Below are positions 7,931 to 16,317 of a stretch of DNA of 64,000 nt, in pieces (within the stretch, counting starts at the first letter, position 1; each line of letters starts with the position of its first letter). The DNA comes from an uncultured Coriobacteriaceae bacterium. Lineage in GTDB: Bacteria > Actinomycetota > Coriobacteriia > Coriobacteriales > Atopobiaceae. The notes under the pieces were generated by a model. The model was not told where the DNA came from. It did no database searches and worked only from the letters and a program-made list of their open reading frames with translations. The position numbers and the translations under genes are program-made. The DNA lies in contig CADBDT010000005.1 of the NCBI GenBank assembly GCA_902793465.1, forward strand, positions 23,377 to 87,376, read 5' to 3'.

Positions 7931-10243
7931 ATGACCTATTCCATCATTGGCATACTTGCAGCTATTATCCTGGTAATCATGAACAGGGATGTGCTTTGGG
8001 GCAGCGACGAGCACAACCAGAGCGTTACGAGGCGCAACTATCGCAACTTTTTGGCTGGCGTTCTGGGCTACTACATTACCGATCTGCTCTGGGGCATCTT
8101 GGAATCCAACCAGCTGATTTCGATGCTCTATGCCGATACCGTTATCCACTTTGTGGCAATGGCGCTAGCGGTAATGCTCTGGACGCGCTATGCGGTTTCG
8201 TACCTTGAGGACACGAGCTTCTTTGGGGTGCTGCTCAATCGAGTGGGAACGATCTTCGTGTGCTTTGAGGTTGCGGTCGTGTGCCTCAACTTCTTCCAGC
8301 CCGTCCTGTTTTGGTTCGATGGGTCGGGCGCGTACCATGCGGAAGTCGCGCGCTACATTACGCTTGTGGTGCAGATCCTTCTGTTTCTCCTGACCTCTGT
8401 CTATACGCTGCGCGTGACGTCGAGGACACAGGGAACAACGCGACGTCGCAACTTTACCATTGGGCTCTTTGGCATCGTAATGATCGCCCTTATTGGCATC
8501 CAGGTTGTATACCCGCTTTTGCCATGCTATGCCATGGGCTACATGTTGGGCACGTGTTTGCTGCACAGCTATGTTGTGGAGGACGAGAAGGACGAGTACC
8601 GCTTGGAACTCGAGGAGTCACTTAAGCGAGAGCGCCAGCAAAGGGAGGAGATCCACGAGAGCAGGGAGGCCCTCAAAGACGCGCTGGCCACGGCGGAGGA
8701 GGCAAACAAGGCAAAGACGGCTTTTCTCTCCAACATGAGTCACGAGATTCGCACACCTATGAACGCGATTATTGGCCTGGACAACATTGCCCTTGCAGAC
8801 CCGACCATAAGCGAATCCACCCGCCAAAACCTGCAGATGATAGACACCTCGGCGCATCATCTGCTGGGCATCATAAACGACATCCTGGACATGAGCCGCA
8901 TCGAGAGCGGCCGCATGGTGGTTAAGCAGGAGGAGTTCTCGTTCGTTCACGTGCTCGACCAGGTAAACGCGATTATTGGCGGGCAGTGCAACGACAAGGG
9001 CCTGCATTACGAATGTCACGTTCCAACCAACATGCACGACTGCTACGTGGGAGACGACCAAAAGCTGCGCCAGGCGCTCATTAACGTGCTGGGCAATGCC
9101 GTAAAGTTTACGCCTGAGGGAGGCTCTGTAACCCTTTCCATCCAAACGACCATGCGCTACGGGGGCAAGTCCACCCTTCGCTTTACCATCTCGGACACGG
9201 GCATTGGCATGAGCGAGGAATACCTGCCCATGATCTTTGACCCGTTTAGCCAGGAGGACGCATCTGCCGCAAGCGCATATGGGAGCACGGGCCTTGGCAT
9301 GCCCATTACCAAGAGTATTGTGGAGCTCATGGGCGGCACCATAGAGGTGGAAAGCCAAAAGGGAAAGGGAACGACGTTTGTTATTACAATAACGCTAACC
9401 GAGTCTTTGCCACGGGAGCAGGCGGAAGGCGAGGAGCTGGACCTCAAGAGTCTGCGTCTGCTGGTAATAGACGACGACAGCATTGCCTGCGAGCATGCGA
9501 AGCTTGTGTTTGAGCAGGTGGGTATGGTTTGCGAAACGGTGCTTTCTGGCGCGGAGGGGCTGGAGCAGGTAAAGATGTGCCGCGTGCGCCGCGAACCGTA
9601 CAACATTATTTTGCTGGATCGCAAGATGCCCGGCATGGACGGCATAGAGACGGCCCGTCGGATTCGCGAGGAAGTGGGCGAGCGAGACGCCGTTGTTATT
9701 CTTACCACTTATAACTGGGAGGACATCGTAGACGAGGCGAAAGCCGCGGGAGTGGACGCGTTTGTGTCCAAGCCGCTGCTCGCGGAGCGCGTGCTGGACG
9801 AGTACAGCAAGGTTCGCTCGCGTAAGGGTTCGCATGCCCCGAAGCAGAGTGTAGACCTTGCTGGGCGACGAGTGCTGCTTGCGGAGGACGTGGACGTAAA
9901 CGCCCAGATTATGGAAATGATGCTCTCCATGCACGGGATAGAGGTGGAGCATGCGGAAAACGGCCGTGTGGCCGTAGATATGTTTGCAGCTCACGAAGCA
10001 GGGTATTACGACGCCATTCTTATGGACATACGCATGCCCGAGATGAACGGCCTGGATGCCACCAAGACCATCCGCGCTATGAGTCGCTCCGACGCGCAGG
10101 AGATTCCCATAATTGCCCTAACGGCGAACGCCTTCGACGAGGACGTGCGCCACAGCATGCAGGCGGGCCTTAACGCGCACCTGAGCAAGCCCGTGGAGCC
10201 CGACGTCCTTTTGCAGACGCTCAAGGAGCTTATTTCGACGTAG
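7931..10243 (+). CDS. Hybrid sensor histidine kinase with membrane N-terminus and two receiver domains
   Basis: A 770-residue protein. Residues 1-215 hold about six or seven membrane segments with little periplasmic mass. A coiled coil (about 218-260) leads to HisKA with the phospho-acceptor in FLSNMSHEIRTPMNAIIGL, then HATPase (N box NVLGNAVKFTPEGG, G1 DTGIGM, G2 GSTGLGM). Two receiver domains follow: the first with LLVIDDD, LLDRKMPGMDG and SKPL, the second with VLLAEDVDVN, LMDIRMPEMNG and SKPVEP. No HPt domain or output domain is visible and no response regulator lies nearby, so the phosphorelay partner is elsewhere. The signal is unknown; the membrane-only sensor suggests something in or at the membrane. 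The ATG is the first in the frame after GGAGCGAGG. Confidence 0.9.
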   Translation: MTYSIIGILAAIILVIMNRDVLWGSDEHNQSVTRRNYRNFLAGVLGYYITDLLWGILESNQLISMLYADTVIHFVAMALAVMLWTRYAVSYLEDTSFFGVLLNRVGTIFVCFEVAVVCLNFFQPVLFWFDGSGAYHAEVARYITLVVQILLFLLTSVYTLRVTSRTQGTTRRRNFTIGLFGIVMIALIGIQVVYPLLPCYAMGYMLGTCLLHSYVVEDEKDEYRLELEESLKRERQQREEIHESREALKDALATAEEANKAKTAFLSNMSHEIRTPMNAIIGLDNIALADPTISESTRQNLQMIDTSAHHLLGIINDILDMSRIESGRMVVKQEEFSFVHVLDQVNAIIGGQCNDKGLHYECHVPTNMHDCYVGDDQKLRQALINVLGNAVKFTPEGGSVTLSIQTTMRYGGKSTLRFTISDTGIGMSEEYLPMIFDPFSQEDASAASAYGSTGLGMPITKSIVELMGGTIEVESQKGKGTTFVITITLTESLPREQAEGEELDLKSLRLLVIDDDSIACEHAKLVFEQVGMVCETVLSGAEGLEQVKMCRVRREPYNIILLDRKMPGMDGIETARRIREEVGERDAVVILTTYNWEDIVDEAKAAGVDAFVSKPLLAERVLDEYSKVRSRKGSHAPKQSVDLAGRRVLLAEDVDVNAQIMEMMLSMHGIEVEHAENGRVAVDMFAAHEAGYYDAILMDIRMPEMNGLDATKTIRAMSRSDAQEIPIIALTANAFDEDVRHSMQAGLNAHLSKPVEPDVLLQTLKELIST

Positions 10244-10298
10244 TAGCTAGGACGGCCGACTACGTTCATCCCCATTTGTGGTCTAACGAGCATAACTG

Positions 10299-10304
10299 TA
10301 TAAT
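10299..10304 (+). promoter_or_regulatory. Probable -10 box before the OB-fold lipoprotein gene
   Basis: TATAAT 34 nt upstream of the ATG at 10339; no clear -35. The sequence just upstream (CCCCATTTGTGGTC) is a half copy of the GACCACAA-type hairpins at 25225 and 26881. Confidence 0.45.
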
Positions 10305-10338
10305 CAATTAGTAGTGATGAGCGGACGAAAGGACGACC

Positions 10339-10860
10339 ATGGGTAACATATTTGGAGCCAGTGGCCTGCAAAAGGCACATAAGGGGATGTTTGTTGTGCT
10401 CGTCGTTCTTGTTCTTGCCGGAGTGTTGTGCTCGGGCTGCGCAAAGGCGTCGGACTCAACGCAGAGTGCGGCGGGTAGCCAGTCGACGAGTGGCAGCCAG
10501 TCCGCTAGCAGCGACCAGTCGGCAAGCGTCGGCAGTCCGCAGGTGCCATCGGATGCAATATCTTGGCAGGAGGCGTCGAAGTACGTCGGACAGGTAGTTA
10601 CCATCTACGGACAGGTCGTTAACGTTACGATTGACACCGAAGACTCGAAGAATCCTACCTACTTTGATATGGGAGCGGCTTATCCCGACACAAATCGCTT
10701 TACGATGATCGTTTACGGCGAGGACAAGCTCGAATTTCCCGAATCTCCCGACACGATGTATGAGGGCAAGACAATTGCCGTGAGCGGCGAAGTATACGAG
10801 CACGACAACGTCTGCTACATTAAGGCCACTTCGCCCTCGCAGGTGGAGGTGCTCGACTAG
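10339..10860 (+). CDS. Lipoprotein with a small OB-fold-like domain
   Basis: A 173-residue exported lipoprotein. A membrane helix (about residues 17-32) ends in the lipobox LCSGC, followed by a 40-residue Ser/Gln/Ala linker. The C-terminal 100 residues read as a small beta barrel: AISWQEASKYVGQVVTIYG, strands around NPTYFDMG, FTMIVYGED and KTIAVSGEVYEH, a pattern seen in OB-fold 'nucleic-acid-binding-like' secreted domains that often just bind small ligands. GAAAGGACG precedes the ATG. Function is unknown; the gene is monocistronic and followed by a strong terminator. Confidence 0.7.
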   Translation: MGNIFGASGLQKAHKGMFVVLVVLVLAGVLCSGCAKASDSTQSAAGSQSTSGSQSASSDQSASVGSPQVPSDAISWQEASKYVGQVVTIYGQVVNVTIDTEDSKNPTYFDMGAAYPDTNRFTMIVYGEDKLEFPESPDTMYEGKTIAVSGEVYEHDNVCYIKATSPSQVEVLD

Positions 10861-10875
10861 CGCTGCCGTCCCCGA

Positions 10876-10923
10876 CCCTAAAGAAGCGTCGGATAGCCTC
10901 ACGGATCCGACTCTTCTTTAGGG
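10876..10923. terminator. Bidirectional hairpin terminator between convergent lipoprotein genes
   Basis: A 19-bp stem, CCCTAAAGAAG-GTCGGAT against ATCCGAC-CTTCTTTAGGG, with one mismatch and a 10-nt loop. It lies between two convergent lipoprotein genes. Half of the same stem (CTTCTTTAGGGACAGG) reappears near 11789. Confidence 0.75.
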
Positions 10924-10946
10924 GCAGACCAAGTTGTGGCTACCAT

Positions 10947-11594
10947 CTACGTATTGCGTCGGCTGGCATACATCTCTGCAAACGACTTGCCCTGGTCGTC
11001 GGGGTCTAAGTCGACACTCTGAGCGCTTTCGCGCCACGAGCTGTCAACGGGGAGCAACTCAAATGCAATGTTGTGCTGTTGCCACTCGTATGCCATGTCT
11101 TGGGCGTCCCTAAACGACTCCATGTCGCTGCCGTGGATGGGGTGCTCGTCCAAGAGCGCCTGGCAAATAAGAACGATGTCGTCGTGGTTCGTAATCTTGT
11201 ATGAGTCGTACACCTTCCAGGTGTCGGGCTCGTAATATGCGTCAAACGCCTCGTTGCCGTAGGTAAACGCGTAGTATTGGCCTTCGTCGTCCAACGCATG
11301 GAGGCCAATGTCGGCGGATGACGTGAGCAGCGAAGTGGACTGCTCTTGCCCCTCGCTTTGTGTCTCGCTCTGGGTCGACTCGGTTGGCTGGGACTCTAAG
11401 TGATCGGACTCTGTGGGCTCAGGCTCTTGTTGCGATGCGGAGGAAGCGGGCTTGTCGTCAAAGCTCTCGACCGACGTAATGGGGTGGGAGCACCCCGCGA
11501 GCCCGCATGGAAACTGCAAGGCAAGGAAGAGAGCGCAGGCAGTTGCGAGGCCGCGCTTACTGCAACTGTGCCATGGGTTCCGTGCGTCGTGCAT
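10947..11594 (-). CDS. Lipoprotein of unknown function
   Basis: A 215-residue exported protein with a signal peptide ending in the lipobox LAGC (about residue 34), then a 50-residue linker rich in Ser, Glu, Gln and Thr, and a C-terminal domain of about 120 residues beginning at SADIGLHAL. That domain is acidic and aromatic (YYAFTYGNEAFDAYYEPDTW, DSYKITNHDDIVLICQALLDEH) and resembles no family I can name. AAGGG lies upstream of the ATG. The 270 nt between this gene's start and the radical SAM gene carry no further gene. Confidence 0.7.
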   Translation of the reverse strand: MHDARNPWHSCSKRGLATACALFLALQFPCGLAGCSHPITSVESFDDKPASSASQQEPEPTESDHLESQPTESTQSETQSEGQEQSTSLLTSSADIGLHALDDEGQYYAFTYGNEAFDAYYEPDTWKVYDSYKITNHDDIVLICQALLDEHPIHGSDMESFRDAQDMAYEWQQHNIAFELLPVDSSWRESAQSVDLDPDDQGKSFAEMYASRRNT

Positions 11595-11861
11595 GCGCCT
11601 AGCCCTTCATGAGTGTTTGTGCTTGTAAAGATATTATAAACACGTTATGCGTTACTAGCTTGATTGGCATTGTTAACCTGCAGAAGCTTCGCTATCCTTG
11701 TCCATCGATTTTTATGTCCTGCTACTCCCGCACAAGAAAAAGCTCTTTGGATACGTGGATAAAGAGACAAGCGCGAAGGATTTGACGCTTCTTTAGGGAC
11801 AGGAAGTCGCTTGACGTAACAGGGCGCCTCGGATGGAACCCAAGGCAAATAGTAACAAGAA

Positions 11862-13427
11862 CTACTGTGACTCCGGATATTCCTTCGTGCGCACAAGCTC
11901 CGTCTGCCGAAGAAGCTCTACGGCCCTTTTGCCAGAGGTCGTAGTCATAAGCTCATTGCGTTCCTCTGGTGTCATCCGAGAGAGGGGTCCATACAGAGAT
12001 ACAGAAAGCTCGTCGTTACCGTCCTTCTCCCAGCGCCTGCCCATTACGCGAGGGGCAACATAGGCAAATATCTCTGGGAACTCTCCGCAGTGTTCGTGGA
12101 AGAGGGAGCCGGATTCCCTTCTTGCGTCCGAAGCGCAGCCACCGCGGCACAAGAACACGTACGGGCAAACCATGCACGCCTCCATCCTGGTCGATGTTCG
12201 CAGGCGCCACCTAGCCTTGGCGAAGCCGTACGCGAATCTCTTGGACTCCTCGTCCACGTACCCGACGGAATCTACGTCCATACCCACCAAGTCCCAACAG
12301 GCGTGCACCTTGCCCTCGGGATCGACGACCAAAGCACCCGACTCTGCACCGCAGTAGGTGTTGTGGCAGATGGGATAGCGCTCCTTAGTCGCCATCTCCT
12401 CCAGATTGCCCATGGCCATACTGTACTGGCTCTGGAGATCCAGCGCCTCGATGGGTGGGATGCCCGTGGCAACAATCGCGTCCATCACCTCCTGCTCGGT
12501 TACGCGGGTAGGGGAGCTCGGATCCTCCGAGACTGCCTTGAAGTAGTACGAGAAGCTGCCCCGCCTCTCCTCAGTGTCGCTGCCCTCGTATTTGGAATCC
12601 GTAAGTCCACGTGCGGTGAGGTCGGCAATCAAGTCTGGGATGCCGTTTATATTGTCGCGGTTGACATTTACACGCAGCTGCACGTTTACGCCCCGGTCCA
12701 GGGCAAGGCGGACGTTGCTCATAATACGGTCGTAGGTGGGCACGCCATCCCGGTGACGCCGTCGGCAGTCGTTCTGCTCGCCAACGCCATCCACTGTGAC
12801 TTGCAGGCGGCTGAACTCAAACTCCTCCAGCAAGTCCAGGTATCCCTCCAGGTCGTAGCCGTTTGTTACCGCCGTTATCTTAAGGCCCATCTGGTGCGCG
12901 TGCGCGCAGATGTTGCGAACGACGTCCTCGTTGCCCTCCATGAGTGGCTCCCCACCATAGAGCATGCACGCGTTTATGCGGTACCCCTCGTCTTGCATCT
13001 TTTGGAGGCCCCCGAACGTGGCCTCCACCATTTCTGGCCTCATCCTGCGGCTCAGCCATTCCTGCCCGCGTGCGAGCCGATGGCTCTCAAAGCAGTAGGG
13101 GCAACGAAAGTTGCAGTCGTAGGTCGGCAGGATTGCAAGGGTCGTTTCGCTCCTTGCCAGAGTCCTGTCGTAGACGTTGCCGAGCAGGCTAACGTCATCT
13201 TGCTCCTCCTGAGGGGTCTTGCGCGTAATATGCCCTCGTGCGGCAAGTCTCTCCCTCGCGGGGACGGGCAGCTCGTCCAGGTTGTTGCCAAGCAGCCGTG
13301 TGGCCGTGCTCTCGTCCACCACGTCGACAGACCCGTACAGTCCGTTGACGAGGAGCCTTTTTCCCTCAATCGGTTGCTCGTCCGAACCGATGAGCGGCAG
13401 GATGATCTCGTACGTGCTTACCCTCAT
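11862..13427 (-). CDS. Radical SAM/SPASM peptide maturase of the Nif11 RiPP cluster
   Basis: A 521-residue radical SAM enzyme. The [4Fe-4S]-SAM motif C-x3-C-x2-C is at C105, C109 and C112 (YDCNFRCPYCFE). The N-terminal 90 residues are a separate region that could bind the leader peptide. The C-terminal SPASM domain has Cys pairs in PICHNTYCGAES, VHACWD, EACMVCPYVFLCRGGC and HEHCG, enough for two auxiliary clusters. Such enzymes install thioether or C-C crosslinks on Cys-rich peptides. It is the third gene of a minus-strand cluster after the precursor (14406) and the family X gene (13480), with a 52-nt gap. The ATG at 13427 has a perfect AGGAGG; the frame upstream of it is non-coding. Confidence 0.9.
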   Translation of the reverse strand: MRVSTYEIILPLIGSDEQPIEGKRLLVNGLYGSVDVVDESTATRLLGNNLDELPVPARERLAARGHITRKTPQEEQDDVSLLGNVYDRTLARSETTLAILPTYDCNFRCPYCFESHRLARGQEWLSRRMRPEMVEATFGGLQKMQDEGYRINACMLYGGEPLMEGNEDVVRNICAHAHQMGLKITAVTNGYDLEGYLDLLEEFEFSRLQVTVDGVGEQNDCRRRHRDGVPTYDRIMSNVRLALDRGVNVQLRVNVNRDNINGIPDLIADLTARGLTDSKYEGSDTEERRGSFSYYFKAVSEDPSSPTRVTEQEVMDAIVATGIPPIEALDLQSQYSMAMGNLEEMATKERYPICHNTYCGAESGALVVDPEGKVHACWDLVGMDVDSVGYVDEESKRFAYGFAKARWRLRTSTRMEACMVCPYVFLCRGGCASDARRESGSLFHEHCGEFPEIFAYVAPRVMGRRWEKDGNDELSVSLYGPLSRMTPEERNELMTTTSGKRAVELLRQTELVRTKEYPESQ

Positions 13428-13479
13428 GGAGCCTCCTCGTAGGCGCGCCCTTGCATCTGTGCGGCGATAGGGTCTAAAA

Positions 13480-14409
13480 CTAGTCTTTTGGATAGAGCCG
13501 GTGCAGGGGATATGGGGTCTGCTGCAGGTAGGCCTTTGCCTCCGACACCTTACCGTTCTCGAAGCCCAGTTTGTAGTGGCTGATGGTTGTCTGGATAAAG
13601 GGGTCGGCATCCGGCGGGATTCGGACCCAGCGGTGCAGTGCGTCGCCCTTCTGCGGCAGGCAGAGGCCGGAACGCTCCAAGCGATAGACCATCCTGTCCA
13701 CGAGCCTAGGGTGTCGCCACCTGGGCCCGAGCTCGACGCTCGTCTTTTGTCGAATGCCCCGCTCGTCCAAGTCGAGGTTCACGCCCATCCACTCCATGTC
13801 CGCGTAAGCGGCGAGCGTGGTGGCCAGCGCCTTTGTGTCGCCGGGCCAGCAGATGGTCTGCATGGTCTCGGGGACTTGCTCCCAGTCCAAGAACATGAGC
13901 ACGATGCGCAGGCTGTTTTCTTCCCCAGGTCGTGCCATAGCGCCAATCTGCTTAACGCACACACCCTGAGGCAACCGCTCTATCACGTCCAGGAGTCCTT
14001 GCCTTAGGCGACTCGTCCTGCCCACGCCTGCAACAAATTCGAGGGCCTGGTCCCACCACGCAACGGGATACTCCTCGTCGGAGGCCGCCCAGGTGTTGAG
14101 GAACAGGCAAGGAGAGACTTCCCCTGGCTCGCAAAATGCCTGGTAGTCCATCTCAAACCAGATGGCGGACCCAGGAAAGGGGGAGCCGTCGGTTGTGCAT
14201 AGGATGTAGTCCACGTTGCGCTGCTGGCTGCCGAGGCGAACCTCCAACCCAGCCCTAGAAGACCGTAGCTCGCCGTACTGTGCCTCCACGTTGTCCAACG
14301 CAGCTAGGCACTCCTCGTCTACCAGCTCGTGGATGGACGAGGAGTGCTTGCGAAGGTGATTAAGGTACTCCTTTGCTGGCAGCCAACGCTCGTAGGCATT
14401 GATTATCAA
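13480..14409 (-). CDS. Unassigned 'family X' protein between RiPP precursor and radical SAM gene (TTG start)
   Basis: A 309-residue soluble protein. The long open frame reaches back over the precursor gene, but the only start that avoids overlap is TTG at 14409, which shares bases with the precursor's TGA (ATTGA), implying translational coupling. The sequence begins LIINAYERWLPAKEYLNHL when read through. Visible features are strand-rich segments (VDYILCTTDGSPFPGSAIWF, MEWMGVNLDLDERG) and an ending HYKLGFENGKVSEAKAYLQ. It is homologous along its length to the protein at 1878-2897, the only other gene here next to a Nif11-like peptide. A second tailoring enzyme or a substrate carrier for the RiPP is inferred. 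No ATP-binding or metal motif is evident. Confidence 0.65.
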   Translation of the reverse strand: MIINAYERWLPAKEYLNHLRKHSSSIHELVDEECLAALDNVEAQYGELRSSRAGLEVRLGSQQRNVDYILCTTDGSPFPGSAIWFEMDYQAFCEPGEVSPCLFLNTWAASDEEYPVAWWDQALEFVAGVGRTSRLRQGLLDVIERLPQGVCVKQIGAMARPGEENSLRIVLMFLDWEQVPETMQTICWPGDTKALATTLAAYADMEWMGVNLDLDERGIRQKTSVELGPRWRHPRLVDRMVYRLERSGLCLPQKGDALHRWVRIPPDADPFIQTTISHYKLGFENGKVSEAKAYLQQTPYPLHRLYPKD

Positions 14410-14726
14410 TCGCGGGTCCAGTCTTTTGTCTGACAGGGATTGTCGGCCTCTGTCCGGCATGGGACCTTGTTCCCGCATTCGAACCCTTGGTTGCTCGGGC
14501 ACTTTACGATGCCGTAGCATTCCCTGCAGAACCCACCGGCGGCTGAGTCCAGGTCGTCTAAGGTGAGCGGCTTGCTGGAGAGCTCGTCCAAATATGCCTG
14601 TGCCTCCTCGGCGGTAAGATCTATGTCGTTTTCTTTTGCCAGTGCGAGGAGCTCCTCCACACTCTCGCAGGCCTCTGCCTTTTGGATAAGCTCCGGGGTC
14701 AACTCCTTGCCGCTGTAGTCTGCCAT
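14406..14726 (-). CDS. Nif11-type RiPP precursor with six-cysteine core
   Basis: A 106-residue precursor. The leader (1-65) holds the Nif11-type helix ELLALAKENDIDLTAEEAQ and LTLDDLDSAAGG; the Gly-Gly at 64-65 is the usual cleavage point of C39-type proteases. The 41-residue core begins FCRECYGIVK and has Cys at 67, 70, 76, 84, 90 and 98, i.e. spacings 2-5-7-5-7, which is regular enough to suggest ordered crosslinks. GGGAG stands 9 nt before ATG. It is the first gene of the cluster and is coupled to the family X gene. The product is probably a sactipeptide, ranthipeptide or related thioether peptide; no peptidase or exporter gene is adjacent. Confidence 0.85.
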   Translation of the reverse strand: MADYSGKELTPELIQKAEACESVEELLALAKENDIDLTAEEAQAYLDELSSKPLTLDDLDSAAGGFCRECYGIVKCPSNQGFECGNKVPCRTEADNPCQTKDWTRD

Positions 14727-15017
14727 AGGACTGTTCTCCCTTCATATGTGGTTGAGTTTTTGGCTGTCAACCTACGTTCCTTCCGCATTGCGCAAAAAAC
14801 GAAATGCACTACATGGAGCAAGCGTGGTAAATCTCCCGTCTAAGGTACCATATGCGTGCATGTTCGTGGAGGGCAGTTCGTCTTTGGGCAGCTCGTAGAC
14901 GTGTGAGGGGCTCTCGATACGGGTCCGTTTTGTTATCCGGGTGTAGCGCAAATACTATCCGCCTCAGTCGCGAGCCGCGTATAATAACTGCAATATCGTT
15001 GCCAGGAGGTGACAAAC

Positions 15018-15494
15018 ATGGATGCTGAGCGAGCCAACGTAGCCGACACAGACGAGCTTGTGGAGCTGAGGGTCGCGTATCTTACCGAGGATATTGGTGT
15101 GCTCGACGGAGCCGACGAGGCTGCCATAAGGCGCGGCCTCCCAGACTACTTTGCGGCGCATCTTGGCCGCGACCTCCACGTGTACGTGGTCAGGGAGGGA
15201 GGGCGCATTGCCTCTTGCGCCTTTTTGGTAGTAATCGAGAAGCCCATGAGCCCCGCCTTTATGAGCGGCCGGACGGGCATCGTGCTCAACGTATATACCC
15301 AGCCCGACTGCAGGCGAAGGGGATATGCCAAGCAGGTTATGGAAGCATTGCTAGACGATGCCGTCGAGTTGGGTTTATCTGTGGTGGATCTTCAGGCAAC
15401 CGACGATGGCTACCCGCTCTACCGGTTGGTCGGGTTCGAGGACGACAAGACGGGCTATCCCCATATGAAATGGTTCAATCGCTGTAGGACTTAA
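15018..15494 (+). CDS. GNAT-family N-acetyltransferase
   Basis: A 158-residue GNAT: MDAERANVADTDELVELRV first strand-helix, SGRTGIVLNVYTQPDCRRRG with the RRRGYA acetyl-CoA loop, and the end ATDDGYPLYRLVGFEDDKTG. Substrate unknown. An in-frame GTG at 15009 overlaps the AGGAGG ribosome site, so the ATG at 15018, 8 nt after that site, is chosen. TATAAT near 14979 is the probable -10. The MBL hydrolase gene starts 3 nt after its stop, so the two are co-transcribed. Confidence 0.85.
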   Translation: MDAERANVADTDELVELRVAYLTEDIGVLDGADEAAIRRGLPDYFAAHLGRDLHVYVVREGGRIASCAFLVVIEKPMSPAFMSGRTGIVLNVYTQPDCRRRGYAKQVMEALLDDAVELGLSVVDLQATDDGYPLYRLVGFEDDKTGYPHMKWFNRCRT

Positions 15495-15497
15495 GCT

Positions 15498-16298
15498 ATG
15501 AAGCTCACGATGCTCGGAACCGGAAACGCGCTTGTTACTGAGTGCTATAACACCTGCTTTGTCCTGGACGATGGGGAAGAGTGCCTTATGGTGGACGGGG
15601 GAGGTGGCAGTGGCATCCTGGCCCAGCTCAAGCACGCAGGCTTTGACTGGATGGACATGCGCCACATTTTTGTTACGCACAAGCACATGGACCACCTGCT
15701 CGGCGTCGTGTGGATGGTTCGCACGATCTGCCAATTTATGGAGCACGGCGCCTATGAGGGCGAGGCTTGGATCTACTCGCACGCCGAGGTGCTAGACCTC
15801 TTGCGCGACATTGCGGGCAAGCTCCTGCGGGACAAGGATGCGGCTCACATTGACGAGCGACTACACATGGTGGAGGTTAGTGACGGAGAGACCCTCAACG
15901 TCATTGGCCACCGGACTACGTTCTTCGACATCGGCTCTACCAAGGCAAAGCAGTTTGGCCTCTCGATGGAGCTGGACGAGGGCCGTCGCCTCGTGTGCTG
16001 CGGAGACGAGCCGCTAAGCGACGCCGGTCGCCCCTTTGCCAGAGACGCCGAGTGGATGCTCCACGAGGCCTTTTGCCTCTACTCGCAGGCTGACTTGTTT
16101 GACCCTTACGAGAAACATCACTCCACTGTCAAGGACGCCTGCAAGATTGCGGAGGAGCTTGGCGTAAGAAATTTGCTGCTTTACCACACCGAGGACAAGA
16201 CCCTCGCTCGGCGTAAGGAGCTCTACGCCGCCGAGGGCAAGCCGTACTTCTCGGGAAACCTGTGGATCCCCGACGACCTGGAGTCTGTCGAGCTATAG
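15498..16298 (+). CDS. Metallo-beta-lactamase-fold hydrolase, ribonuclease Z-like
   Basis: A 266-residue MBL-fold protein: MKLTMLGTGNALVTECYNTC first strand with the TGT/N-like turn of the RNase Z/ElaC group, the zinc motif THKHMDHLLG, later ligands in the CCGDEP strand, and HEAFCLY plus EKHHST near the C-terminus, typical of this subgroup. It lacks the long flexible exosite arm of true tRNase Z, so another phosphodiester or ester substrate is possible. It is translated just after the GNAT (3-nt gap), which suggests a shared role. It ends 19 nt before the 73-bp array. Confidence 0.8.
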   Translation: MKLTMLGTGNALVTECYNTCFVLDDGEECLMVDGGGGSGILAQLKHAGFDWMDMRHIFVTHKHMDHLLGVVWMVRTICQFMEHGAYEGEAWIYSHAEVLDLLRDIAGKLLRDKDAAHIDERLHMVEVSDGETLNVIGHRTTFFDIGSTKAKQFGLSMELDEGRRLVCCGDEPLSDAGRPFARDAEWMLHEAFCLYSQADLFDPYEKHHSTVKDACKIAEELGVRNLLLYHTEDKTLARRKELYAAEGKPYFSGNLWIPDDLESVEL

Positions 16299-16317
16299 AG
16301 CTTGTTGTCGGCCATTG

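Noticed and set aside
12090..13442. Long plus-strand open frame opposite the radical SAM gene
   Set aside because: Antisense shadow of a gene with clear catalytic motifs; its sequence has no family resemblance and no ribosome site.
14409..14745. Upstream extension of the family X gene over the precursor
   Set aside because: It would overlap almost the whole precursor in another frame; the TTG at the precursor's stop is far more likely.
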